64,000 nt of DNA. Origin: Lingula anatina. Its lineage: Eukaryota; Brachiopoda; Lingulata; Lingulida; Lingulidae. The stretch is taken from the NCBI RefSeq assembly GCF_001039355.2, contig NW_019775602.1, positions 373,349-437,348 on the forward strand. Direction: 5' to 3'. Below the pieces are notes generated by a model. It saw only the letters and a program-made list of their open reading frames with translations. It was not told where the DNA came from and searched no databases. This document shows positions 1-11,309 of this stretch, in pieces. The position numbers were made by a program, and so were the translations under genes. Within the stretch, counting starts at the first letter, position 1, and every line of letters begins with the position of its first letter.

Positions 1-817
1 AGTTGACGGTCTTTATGCTGTTAACCATTATGTAATATTGCATCAGAATAGAAGAAAACACAATTTTGGGTGCTGCTGCCATGATGACCATTATGGGAAA
101 ACCATGTTATTTATGACTGCCAAACTTTCAAAAAAGAAATACAGGGCTAAAATGCAGCCTGAGTTGGAAAAGTAGTCTAATTGGCTTCTTTTTCTGGAAG
201 TTATACAATTTCAAAGTGTGAACTTGAACTCCCATGGGCCTGAAGCCTTATGCTTGTTACACATTTTACTTACATTGGTATTACCTGTTGAGCATAATTA
301 AAATTTAATGTTGAATTTGCAGTTCAACATAATGTACTTTTGCATCAGAATTGACAGTAGCCTATTTTGTGCATAGTTATTTCCTGTTTTTTGTCTGTAC
401 ATTTGACAGCTTTGCTGCCTTGTTTTTTTAAGTGGACTGTATTACTGTGAAACTTTCATGTACCTAAGCACTAACATAGAGCCTACTTGGTCAAATTTTG
501 ATTCAAATTTTGATTTTCCTGGCCATGCACAAGAGCAGTTTGTTTGAATATTTTCATTTTTATTAGTTTAATAAATTTTGCTACTCAGAAAGATATTGAA
601 ATTTCCCAAACCTGATTCAAAGAGCTAAACCTGTAAATGGTATTTGATGGCAAGCAAAGAAAGTTGACTGAAGAAAAAAAAAGATAAACAATTTTTCCAA
701 GTAGATGAACTTAAAATGGCTGAGGATGAGATCTACCTGAAATTGAAAAATGTTATTGACAGAGGAACATAGATTAATTGTATTTGAATTTTTTCTAATT
801 TTTTATTTGTATTTTAG

Positions 818-2185
818 TTGATCACCTAGCACATGTATTTGATGTACTGAAGATGGACCTGAAGTCTGAATCAGCAAAAGAATTATTTATCCATTACCGG
901 GCATCTCCAGTCATAATTTCCTTCTTTAAACCTGCATCCAAGGTAACTTTCAGATGCTGAAATTCTGTCATTTGGTCGCACATTTGTAGAAATTTGTGCA
1001 AAGTTTCAATTTTGTAGCATGCACCTATGTAACTATTAGATGTGACCAAGGATAAGCATTTTTTGGTTTCATTTATTGGTCATATCAGAAAAAAGGTGCT
1101 ATCTTTTGTTGCCGTTTATCCTCATTGTGACCAAGCAAGTCTATAAGTCTTCTTCTTCTTCTTCTGGTGTTCTGAATGAAAAATTTCTGCCACAGATTCC
1201 AACATCACAGACCTAACGTTCATTTTAAATAAATAAAAATATCATTCCTAAGAAGGACATATTCCTTTCTTCCTTTTTATTTGGAACTAAAACTGATGTT
1301 TTGATTTGGGTTACAGGGAGAGGTTTATTGTCTTCTAACAGAGACTGATGTTTTGATTTAGATTACAGGGAGGTTTTTTTATCTCCTCAATGAAGGATCC
1401 CATACCTGAAATGACCTTTGACTTTTTATCTGAAACAGAACTGATATTTTGATTTAGGTTACAGGGAGAGTTTTCTTTCTTTTCAATGGAGGATCCCATT
1501 CCTAAAATGATCTTTGGCTTTTTATTTACAACTGAAACTGTTATTTGGTTTAAACAGTGAGATTTTTTTTCCTCAGTGGAGGATCCCACATCTGATATGA
1601 CCTTTGACCTTTTTCTAGGCCCTGATGACCTGTGCTATGGACGTGTACCTGCAGATGTCCATGGAGTCTCTGAACCTGCATCAATTTCTGGAGAGTATCA
1701 GCACAGAATCCTGGTTCAGGGCCTGCTCTGTGATACTCAGGGCCCCAAACCTGGAGAACAAGATGGTGGAAAAACTCAGCATTGTTCTGCAAAAGTTGTC
1801 AAAGATAAAGTAAGTGATTATTATTTCTGATTACGTTGTGTGTGTTGTGTGTTTTTAGGGATATGATAAGGACATCTTTAGCTTGTGATGCAAAATTTTA
1901 ACATTGTGTTAGAGAACTTTTTGTCAATGTTGAAAAGACTTTTATTACTGATCAGATAGTGGTCTGTACTTTGGACAGCTTTGCTGCTCTTTTTGTTTTG
2001 TCATATTTATTATTTTGATGTGATACAGTATTCCTGTATATTTTTTCAGGAACAACAAGAAATATTTTGAAGTGTTCACCATCACAGGGCTGGTTCAAGA
2101 GGCACTGAGAAGTTACGGGAAAGATAATGCATTTTTGGCGATGAACCTGAAGTCAATTCTCTTGAACTTGAACATGGCTGTATAA
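818..2185 (+). CDS. CCDC138-like protein, last three exons (5' part outside the window)
   Basis: Three exons fit with canonical splice sites: 818-942 (acceptor TTTTAG, donor GTAACT), 1619-1809 (acceptor TTTCTAG, donor GTAAGT) and 2050-2185, ending in TAA. The phases join cleanly, and together they give about 149 C-terminal residues. The first exon reads DHLAHVFDVLKMDLKSESAK, the second contains HQFLESISTESWFRAC and EKLSIVLQKLSKIK, and the last ends LKSILLNLNMAV. This helical, Leu-rich sequence resembles what I remember of the C-terminus of vertebrate CCDC138, a coiled-coil protein of poorly known, possibly centrosomal, function. The match is from memory, not a search. The protein looks intracellular, with no signal peptide or membrane segment in this part. 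The upstream exons lie outside the window or were not recognised in 1-817. An ATTAAA at 2381-2386 could be the poly(A) signal. The gene is unrelated to the EGF-lectin cluster downstream. Confidence 0.6.
1285..1612. repeat. Local tandem repeat of about 95 bp in a CCDC138-like intron
   Basis: Three to four diverged units, each with a TTTTGATTTRGRTTACAGGGAG block followed by GGATCCCA and TGACCTTTGACTTTTT. The first block recurs near 1291, 1345 and 1441, and the last unit ends just before the splice acceptor of the next exon. The open minus-strand frame over it only reflects the repeat. Confidence 0.75.
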
Positions 2186-3830
2186 GCAAACATGGTCTTT
2201 CCGCAATTGGACTGTTGTTTTAAGTGCGTCCGCTACATATCAGTCATATTCTGACGTTAAACGTATTATCCAGTATAGAAATGAATGAAAGTCTGGAGAC
2301 CTTTCTAAATATTGAGAATTTAAATAATGATCACTTATTTCCATAATAATATTACCCTTTTAATGTATGTAAGTAAAGGTATTAAAATCATTTCCTTTAT
2401 TGTAATTGCTCAGTTTTTCCTAATTTCAATAATTACTGGTATTAAATGAAATTATGACGATTGCCAAGTGAGTCCAGTTAGTATGTACTGGTAGTACCTC
2501 CTAACTAGCATGTTTTGTTAGGACTAGTTTCAGCGTGAACGGATGAGAAAGGTTAAACATAAATTATCAACTTGTTAAATACCCATGAAGATGAATTTTA
2601 AAAACTGATAATCAGAATTACGTTTTTTTAAACGGATTCTGTGTTCAACGAAGGTCGCCCTTCAAAGCAATCAAACTATTTCTTAGGAATATAATGTTAA
2701 AAATAATCTAAGACAACTGGCAAAATGATACGAACGATTATACACAGTGTTTTATAAACCTGAAGGGCTGGGTAGTATTTTAATCTACATTACACAAAAC
2801 ACTACACAATACATGTAAAAACAAATGAAAAGAAGAATGAATGATTGAATGTAGAAATTGTATCTCAAAGTAGCTAATGAATTTAACGTAAATAATGTAA
2901 CATTATTCATAAATTTAAGTATTATATTGTAAATCTCACGTTCACCTGGATGGCGTAACAGTAGCGTTTTAGATTAAAATGTCACTTTTGATCTCAAAGA
3001 TATATCCCAGAAGGATAGTTGTAAGTACATTTTTAAAGCATTGAGCCCCTTTGACAAGACTCTATTCAACGGTGTCTACAAAGGCAATGCTGAGATTTTA
3101 TCAGCAAAACGAGAAAGAATGCTCTTAAGTTTACGTAAAGGTATTCTGGCCACTGGGGCAATATAACAGGTCTAACCAAAAGTCTGATAATAATATATCA
3201 CCAGGCTAGCGTCTTATGTTGCCTGCGGCGCGTGCACGTCCAGGTAATTCACAAGGACCAGCATAAATGACGGGATGCATGTAACTCTTCCGCACTGTGA
3301 CGTAACGCTGAATTTTTGGGAGTATAACACGTGACTTTTTTTACAAGTGTCCACATCCCATTCGTGAGGTTTTCATTTGCAGTTAAATGAGAACGCTCAG
3401 GCTTTTTTGTATGACGTTGACTTGTGAAAGACCAGATACATTTAACTCTTCCGCCAGAATGTGACGTGCCAGAGCAGCCACGTACATGTATGTCCAGGGT
3501 TAATATATGTTCTTACAAACTTGACGTCGACGTAAACAGAGGAAAAACAAGCCAATAACAAGGTTGAATTTACTTGGAGACTTTATTAAGAACTGCACAG
3601 CCGTATTTTGCAACCAAACGCATTTTGCAACCGTTTTTATTTTCTAAGCCAGTCCTCAAAGTTTCATGTCCCTTACTCATCCCCACCTGATTCAGCGTAC
3701 GGCATTTATGTCCTAATAACTGCGTCCCTACCCCGATTCTGTTTCGCTATAGTACTTTTAAGTTTTGAATTCCCGTTTCAGTGACACAGAAAAATGCATT
3801 GCGGTCAAAAATAGATAATTCATGTTTTTC
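2186..3830. other. Intergenic region with a weak relic of the EGF-CTLD unit
   Basis: No gene seen. The stretch 3030-3240 (ATTTTATCAGCAAAACGA, then TTTACGT, then a GTCTGATAATAATATATCACC block) resembles intron 1 sequence of gene A (6050-6170 and 9160-9270). An older, decayed copy of the unit therefore probably lies here. The rest is AT-rich with no recognised feature. Confidence 0.35.
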
Positions 3831-3834
3831 TTTG

Positions 3835-4447
3835 GTTGAAAAATGCGTTCTGGAGTATTTGCGCATTTTGCAACCGGTCTGGGTGGTTTGGGTTTAATTG
3901 CAGCAGCATATCCTGAAGGACATTGAGTCCTATACCCTGGTGATAAGATAACGATACATTGGGCGTGGTCTCTGTGTGGGTACATAAGTCTGGGCATTAC
4001 TCTATGAAACTGTGCGGACCGTTCCATTTGGCGCTATAATCTGTCTAGCAATGTCTGTCTTTTTCGCGCCATTCTGGCACAGCTTAACAATTTTGTAAAA
4101 CACTGCTAAACTCACTTTACGCACTGCAAAACTGACCGCTTGCATGCAAAATTTCAAATTCTTCTATGCAGTAGTTGCTGACATATGGATAGTTTTTTGA
4201 CAGAACCATGCTTCGCCAAAGCCAAGCTTTGACCAGCCCAAAAGAGCACTACCCAATTAAATCACTGCATATTACATAATGCAGCAGTGCAACAGACTTG
4301 ATAATCAGTTAATTGGTAGCGACACACCTGGCTACACACTTCTCCAGTCAGATATATTATATGAGATTTGAGTTTTTTGGATAAAGAACGCATTTTACCT
4401 AGGTACACCTTTAAAACTGAAATATTCCATATTAAATGTCAAGTCTG
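3835..4447 (-). mobile_element. Truncated Tc1-like element (5' end with start of transposase)
   Basis: The right edge, read on the minus strand, begins CAGACTTGACATTTAATATG next to a TA. It is the same terminus as the element at 43418-45024 and runs in the opposite orientation. Homology to the 5' half of that element extends to about 3835, including an interrupted reading frame (roughly 4027-3840 on the minus strand) that matches the start of its transposase relic. The 3' half is missing. Confidence 0.65.
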
Positions 4448-5194
4448 TACTTTATTAAACAATTGAAAGTAGTTCCACCATATCAAGCACAGATATTTCA
4501 GATTTATGTAGGATAAAACCTTACTGACTAAGGTTCAAATATGAATAAATGTCTAGCAATTTCATATGTATATATTATATCATTTTAGCTTTAGGTAAAC
4601 TGCTGAAGGATATAGCTATATAGTTGGTTATAGTCCCGCTCTCGTGTGTAACGTATCAGACAGCAATACCAGAACAGAACGACCACTGTAATTTATTTTC
4701 AACTCATTCCGGCGACATAATTAGGCGTTAGTCGTAAATTGCCGGAATGTTATAATTAACGTCTTACCGTGGTTAATGAGTAGTCTGCATGGATGAAAAT
4801 ATTGGGTTCATTTCACACAAAAATGAGACATGACACATCAATATATACATATGTTTTGATTTGCTGACTATGGTGCATTTTTATTCCTAATAGAAGTATG
4901 CAAAATTTTCTGTTTTAAACCAATGACCAAATTTCGAATTGTACTCTTTTGTAAAACTGAAATCTAGTCTGATGTGATGATAAAACAGCAAAATGGATAC
5001 CTGACGCAGGCAACGCCCTACATAGCAGCAGACTTAGTGCATATGAGGGATAACCCATTCATTTCAAGTGCTTTTGTCTTATAAATTATAGTACGATTGA
5101 TATCTTGTTCTCGTGTAAAAATAACATTTATCACGAAAATTTATTTCTCTACTAAAACAAACACATTGCGAATGTCAATCACCTTACCGTTTTG

Positions 5195-5250
5195 TGACGT
5201 CACGTGCAATTGCTCCATAAAAGCCGTAGGCGTAGATTTGGGGCTCAGTG
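5195..5250 (+). promoter_or_regulatory. Gene A promoter, copy 1
   Basis: CRE palindrome TGACGTCA at 5195-5202 overlaps an E-box CACGTG at 5201-5206. A TATA-like CATAAAA lies at 5216-5222, and an initiator CTCAGTGTT has its A at 5247, 31 bp from the TATA start. The spacing matches that in all other family promoters. Confidence 0.7.
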
Positions 5251-5292
5251 TTACGCCAACCCTTCTTAACGCTCCCCACTGAGCACAAGAGG

Positions 5293-5359
5293 ATGGTGCA
5301 AGTTACGGGCAGCAAGTGGACTGGGGCAACTCTGATGCTGTTCATTGGCATGTCTATAC
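5293..5359 (+). CDS. Gene A alternative exon 1, copy 1 (signal peptide)
   Basis: Encodes a signal peptide of 22 residues starting MVQVTGSKWTGATLML, with a hydrophobic core and a phase-1 donor GTAAGT after CATGTCTATAC. The reading frame and donor phase are the same as in the copies at 7331 and 8889, so it could splice to exon 2 at 9682. It differs from copy 2 by Phe instead of Val in the hydrophobic core. It may be a working distal promoter and first exon of gene A or an idle duplicate; RNA data would be needed to tell. Confidence 0.6.
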
Positions 5360-5489
5360 GTAAGTCTTACTTAATCCTTTTCTGGTCAGAAGGCCCAAAA
5401 AGGCACGTGTAAATGGTGCGCGTATGTTTAAGAAGTTGAAGTTTTAATGTTAAACCTGTATATTGTACACTGAGAGGGAACTATGTGTA

Positions 5490-5975
5490 CAGGGCCGTAG
5501 CCTCCGGGGGGGCAGGGGGGGCAGCTGCCCCCCCCTGGAAATTGGGGTGCAAAAAAATAATCGCAAAGGTATAAAAATAATTGCAAAGTTGGTATCAATT
5601 CTGTGAGAAAAGGCACTCATGGCCACTAGACAATCATTCAACAATCTGTTTACAAAGGTGTACTGTTTTTAGCCAACTCAGTTCATGCCAAAAAGCTCAC
5701 CCTCCCTGAGGGAGCTATCCCCCAGGCCAATTGGCGTGTTGTGTTGAAAAAATGACTGTACTTGTGGCAAAATGAACCCACAATTTCTGACTTCTGATTG
5801 ACCAATAAATAACAGTTAAAATGCACCAGAATGCAGTATTATACATACAGTTTTTAAATATTTTCCACACCGTGGGAGGGGGAGACCCCCTCCCACATCC
5901 TCCCCCCATCGGGGGCTTCGCCCCCTCGTGTCTGCTTACTGCCCCCCCTGGCATTTTGCTCAGGCTACGGCCCTG
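5490..5975. mobile_element. Inverted-repeat element with CAGGGCCGTAGCC ends, 486 bp
   Basis: Ends are CAGGGCCGTAGCCT and its inverse AGGCTACGGCCCTG. The insertion interrupts the sequence CTATGTGTATGTAAC, which is intact in duplicates at about 7520 and 9080. It is flanked by GTGTA (5485-5489) and GTGTG (5976-5980), a 5-bp target duplication with one change. It carries G- and C-runs next to the ends and no transposase. A shorter relative is at 17325-17468. Confidence 0.85.
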
Positions 5976-6857
5976 GTGTGTGTAACAATGTGTATGTATG
6001 TAACTATGGGAAGTTACAAAACTGCTCACCGTTTTCTAAAACCGAAGCCTGTGATTTTATCAGCAGAACGATAAATAAAGCTTTGCAGTTTACGTGATGT
6101 CTTTCTGCCTTCTGGGACGGTGTATCTTTTAACAAGTCTGACGATAAGATATCACCGCTCTAATATTCTACGTACATATCCATGGTTGCCTTTATACTTA
6201 ACTCGATTTTGAGAAAAAAATGTCACAAGACTACAAGAATGTATGAAATGTATACTTGTCAATTCACTAGTGTTAGTAATTATAAAGATGAATTAAAGGG
6301 ATAAAAGCAAGATACAATATTTGTTGTAAAAACTTGAAAATATGTTTGCATTTAGAATGTTGAGTGGTAATATACGAAAGAGTCCCTGGAATAACCACTG
6401 AGAAAGAGAAAAAGTAAAAAAAAGAAAAAAAACTCTACATTAAAATGTTGAATTAAGAAATTCGGAAGATTGTGTTCGCACAAAATGAACGGAAATGATA
6501 CTGACCGATGGCGTTGCTGCTGGGGTACGGAACTAGGGAGTCGATAAACCAAGCTTATCCTGTTGGCCTAACAAGTCTACTGCGCTACGTTACTAATAGA
6601 CCATGCTTTGAGAGGTACAGAACACAAAAGTGGGAAATGACGCATGTTTTAGGTCAATACAGTATACATATATATTTTTATTGTTGACTATGGTGCATTT
6701 TTATTCCTAATTGAAGTATGCAAAATTTTCTGTTTTAAACCAATGACCAAATTTCGAATTGCAGTCTTTTGTAAAACTGAAATCTAGTCTGATGTGATGA
6801 TAAAACAGCAAAAAGGATACCTGACGCAGGCAACGCCCTACATAGCAGCAGACTTAG

Positions 6858-7071
6858 ACCCCATTCCCAGAGATTAGATCGATCCAAACTAGATCGACCT
6901 AACACCCTAGGGGTTCACGCTAAATAGCTGTCAGCCGAGCGGGCACGAAAGTTAATTACCCCCTTACAGCTTGTAGTAGGCGGGACGGACATTTAAGCCG
7001 GATTATCTGACAGTAATCTAGTGAGACTCCCCACGGGGATAGATCGATCTAAAATCTATGGGAATACGCCC
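6858..7071 (+). mobile_element. 214-bp MITE, copy 1, in the second gene A promoter copy
   Basis: Starts ACCCCATTCCCAGAGATTAG and ends GGGAATACGCCC, with imperfect terminal inverted repeats around AGATCGATC. It is flanked by TTAG at 6854-6857 and 7072-7075. The empty site (CAGACTTAGTGCATATG) is present in the first promoter copy at about 5030. It lies about 180 bp upstream of the TATA box. No coding capacity. Confidence 0.9.
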
Positions 7072-7232
7072 TTAGTGCATATGAGGGATAACCCATTCAT
7101 TTCAAGTGTTTTTGTCTTATAAATTATAGTACGATTGATATCTTGTTCTCGTGTAAAAATAACATTTATCACGAAAATTTATTTCTCTACTAAAACAAAC
7201 ACATTACGAATGTCAATCACCTTACCGTTTTG

Positions 7233-7290
7233 TGACGTCACGTGCAATTGCTCCATAAAAGCCGTAGGCGTAGATCTGGGGCTCAGTGTT
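7233..7290 (+). promoter_or_regulatory. Gene A promoter, copy 2
   Basis: CRE TGACGTCA at 7233-7240 overlaps CACGTG at 7239-7244. CATAAAA lies at 7254-7260 and the initiator A at 7285. Identical in layout to copies 1 and 3. Confidence 0.7.
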
Positions 7291-7330
7291 ACGCCAACAC
7301 TTCTTAACGCTCCCCACTGAGCACAAGAGG

Positions 7331-7397
7331 ATGGTGCAAGTTACGGGCAGCAAGTGGACTGGGGCAACTCTGATGCTGGTCATTGGCATGTCTATAC
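7331..7397 (+). CDS. Gene A alternative exon 1, copy 2 (signal peptide)
   Basis: The signal peptide begins MVQVTGSKWTGATLMLVIG and ends at a phase-1 GTAAGT donor, as in the other two copies. Val replaces the Phe of copies 1 and 3; Val is also what B and D have near this position. It is fully open and could splice to exon 2 at 9682 across the third exon 1. Whether it is transcribed is not visible from the sequence. Confidence 0.6.
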
Positions 7398-8391
7398 GTA
7401 AGTCTTACTTAATCCTTTTCTGGTCAGAAGGCCCGAAAAGGCACGTGTAAATGGTGCGCATATGTTTAAGAAGTTGAAGTTTTGATGTTAAACCTGTATA
7501 TTGTACACTGAGAGGGAACTATGTGTATGTAACAATGTGTATGTATGTAACTATGGGAAGTTACAAAAGTGCTCAATGTTTTCTAAAACCGAAGCCTGTG
7601 ATTTTATCAGCAGAACGATAAATAAAGCTTTGCAGTTTACGTGATGTCTTTCTGCCTTCTGGGACGGTGTATCTTATTACAAGTCTGATGATAATAAGAT
7701 ATCACCGCTCTAATATTCTACGTACATATCCATGGTTGCCTTTTTACTTAATTCGATTTTGAGAAAACATGTCACAAGACTACAAGAATGTATAAAATGT
7801 ATACTTGTCAATTCACTAGTGTTAGTAATTATAAAGATGAATTAAAGGGATAAAAGCAAGATACAATTTTTGTTTTAAAAACTTGAAAATATGTTTGCAT
7901 TTAGAATGTTGAGTGGTAAGATACGAAAGAGTCCCTGGAATAACCACTGAGTAAGAGGAAAAGTAAAAAAAAAAAAAAAAACCCTCTACATTAAAATGTT
8001 GAATTAAGACATCCGGAAGATTGTGTTCGCACAAAATGAACGGGAATGATACTGACCGATGGCGTTACTGTTGGGGTACGGAAAAGGGGAGTCGATAAAC
8101 CAAGCTTATCCTGTTGGCCTAACAAGTCTACTGCGCTTCGTTACTAATAAACAATGCTTTGAGAGGTACAGAACACAAAAGTGGGAAATGACGCATGTTT
8201 TAGGTCAATACAGTATACATATATATTTTTATTGTTGACTATGGTGCATTTTTATTCCTAATAGAAGTATGCAAAATTTTCTGTTTTAAACCAATGACAA
8301 AATTTCGAATTGTACTCTTTTATAAAACTGAAATCTAGTCTGATGTGATGATAAAACAGCAAAAGAGATACCTGACGCAGGCAACGCCCTA

Positions 8392-8605
8392 GGGTGTATT
8401 TCCAGAGCTTTTAGATCGATCTATCCCCGCGTGGAGTCTCACTAGATTACTGTCAGATAATCCGGCTTAAATGTCCGTCCCGCCTACTACAAGCTGTAAG
8501 GGGGTAATTAACTTTCGTGCCCGCTCGGCTGACAGCTATCTAGCGTTAACCCCCAGGGAGTTAGGTCGATCTAGTTTGGATCGATCTAATCTCTGGGAAT
8601 GGGGT
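8392..8605 (-). mobile_element. 214-bp MITE, copy 2, inverted, in the third gene A promoter copy
   Basis: Same element as 6858-7071 in the opposite orientation and exactly the same length. It is flanked by CCTA at 8388-8391 and 8606-8609. The empty site (CGCCCTACATAGCAG) is present in both other promoter copies. Insertion point and orientation differ from copy 1, so the two insertions are independent. Confidence 0.9.
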
Positions 8606-8783
8606 CCTACATAGCAGCAGACTTAGTGCATATGAGGGATAACCCATTCATTTCAAGTGTTTTTGTCTTATAAATCATAGTACGATTAATATCTTGTTCT
8701 GGTGTAAAAATAACATTTATCACGAAAATTTATTTCTCTACTAAAACAAACACATTACGAATGTCAGTAACTTTACCGTTTTG

Positions 8784-8840
8784 TGACGTCACGTGCAATT
8801 GCTCCATAAAAGCCGTAGGCGTAGATTTGGGGCTCAGTGT
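8784..8840 (+). promoter_or_regulatory. Gene A promoter, copy 3 (proximal)
   Basis: CRE TGACGTCA at 8784-8791 overlaps an E-box CACGTG. CATAAAA lies at 8805-8811 and the initiator CTCAGTGTT has its A at 8836. This is the copy nearest to exon 2 and the simplest choice for the main start. Confidence 0.7.
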
Positions 8841-8888
8841 TACGCCAACCCTTCTTACATGTTAACGCTCCCCACTGAGCACAAGAGG

Positions 8889-11266
8889 ATGGTGCAAGTT
8901 ACGGGCAGCAAGTGGACTGGGGCAACTCTGATGCTGTTCATTGGCATGTCTATACGTAAGTCTTACTTAATCCTTTTCTGGTCAGAAGGCCCGAAAAGGC
9001 ACGTGTAGATGGTGCGCGTATGTTTAAGAAGTTGAAGTTTTAATGTTAAACCTGTATATTGTACACTGAGAGGGAACTATGTGTATGTAACAATGTGTAT
9101 GTATGTAACTATGGGAAGTTACAAAACTGCTCACCGTTTTCTAAAACCGAAGCCTGTGATTTTATCAGCAGAACGATAAATAAAGCTTTGCAGTTTACGT
9201 GATGTCTTTCTGCCTTCTGGGACGGTGTATCTTATTACAAGTCTGATGATAAGATATCACCGCTCTAATATTCTACGTACATATCCATGGTTGCCTTTTT
9301 ACTTAATTCGATTTTGAGAAAAAATGTCACAAGACTACAAGAATGTATAAAATGTATACTCGTCAATTCACTAGTGTTAGTAATTATGAAGATGAATGAA
9401 AAGGATAAAAGCTAGATACAATAAATACAATAAATAAATAATTGAATAAAATAAAATAAATAAATAAAATACACCAGATGGTCTAGAATAGATTGAGAAT
9501 CATAAGTGAACGTTAAATGAGACAAATTTTCGCAGGGGCACTTCTGTTTTGGCCATGGGCTATCTTTTGCCCATTGGAGATGACGGTTGCACGTGATTGC
9601 TGAGACTATCACCTTGATTTAGTGATGAACCTATATTTGTCTTTCTTAACATTTTATCTAAGACAGGTTAATTTTTTTCAGCTTGCCAAGCGCAAGACAA
9701 CCCGTGCGGTGAACATGGACAATGTAAAACCGACTTGGACTACCAAGTGGGCAACGTATTTGGGTGTTTTTTTTACAACTTGATATTTTTTGGCGGGACC
9801 TGCAATAACGAGCCACCAAGTACTTGCGAGTGCGTTTGCCTTAATGGTTTTAAAACAGACGCAGGTGGCATTTGTGTGGGTAAGTCATTGTTATGACAAT
9901 GTGGATGAAAATACAAATGTAAATACAAAAAAAAAAAAAAAAAAATTCGAGGGACCTTCCCTTACAAAATAAAGAAAACCAACCTTCTGATTCGTGCAGT
10001 CAGTGATAAATCATCTCCATTATGTGTTCTAGAATCTACGAATCAAAAATCTTCCTTAGTAAAAGACATTGCTCTGTTATCCCATTGGTAATCAAGGTAA
10101 TAAGCAGATGGAAGATTTGTATGGAAACAACGTACTTGTACATAACAAAAATTCACGTTATCAAGAAGGAAATGGGCGAGAAAATACACCGTATTTTGAA
10201 AATTTAATGATAAATTTTTAAGGCAATTCAACCTACATGTACACGCAACACTTCCTAATGCGTGCGGTATGATATGATTTATGATGATATGCAAATAGAT
10301 ACACTGTGAAATTTTTTTTCTGAAATCCTCCTTTTAGATATCGACGAATGCACACAAGGAATACCATCTGGATTTGGTTTCAATATAGCAGTTTGTACAG
10401 GCTTCAATTGTGTGAACAGCATAGGGAGCTACCGATGTGGTGGAGATCTGGACGAGTGTTCCTTGGGTACAGATAACTGTGCAGAAAATGCTACTTGTAC
10501 AAACACCGTTGGCAGTTTCACGTGCTCTTGTTTACCAGGCTTCACTGGTGATGGCACAGTATGTAATGACATTGACGAGTGTTCCTTGGGTACAGATAAC
10601 TGTGCAGAAAATGCCTCATGTACTAACACCGTTGGCAGTTTCAGTTGTACATGTTTTCCTAACTACAATGGTGATGGTACAACATGTGATCCCGATGAGT
10701 GTTCTTTGGGTACAGACAACTGTGCAGAAAATGCCACATGTACAGACACTGTTGGCAGTTTCAGTTGTTCTTGTTTAGCTGGCTTCACTGGTGATGGCAC
10801 AAAATGTAATGATGTGGACGAGTGTACCTTGGGTACTGACAACTGTGAAAAAAATGCCACATGTACAGACACTGTTGGCAGTTTCAGTTGTTCTTGTTTA
10901 CCTGGCTTCACTGGTGATGGCACAAAATGTAATGATGTGGACGAGTGTTCTTTGGGTACTGACAACTGTGCAGAAAATGCCACATGTACAGACACTGTTG
11001 GCAGTTTCAGTTGTTCTTGTTTACCTGGCTTCACTGGTGATGGCACAACATGTAATGATGTGGACGAGTGTTCTTTGGGTACAGACAACTGTGCAGAAAA
11101 TGCCACATGTACAAACACTGTTGGCAGTTTCAGTTGTTCTTGTTTGCCTGGATTTAGCGGAAATGGTACAGCATGTGTTTCTCTCATAAGTAAGTAATCG
11201 TTCATACGTTATTAACTTAATGCATCATTATATGAAGCCTGGAAGCTTGTCAATTTTGAGAAATAA

Positions 11267-11309
<43 letters not shown>

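Larger units (their letters stand above)
4850..9420 (+). repeat. Triplicated promoter/first-exon unit of gene A (base unit about 1.34 kb)
   Basis: Three head-to-tail copies start near 4860, 6690 and 8245, each beginning GACTATGGTGCATTTTTATT. Each carries the promoter, exon 1 and the first part of intron 1. The spacing between exon 1 copies (2038 and 1558 bp) reduces to about 1.34 kb once the mobile elements unique to each copy are subtracted. Copies are nearly identical outside the insertions, which suggests recent duplication. Confidence 0.9.

Noticed and set aside
5097-5282. 61-residue frame present at both 5097 and 7135
   Set aside because: It spans the CRE, TATA box and 5' UTR of the gene A promoter copies; it is duplicated only because the promoter is.
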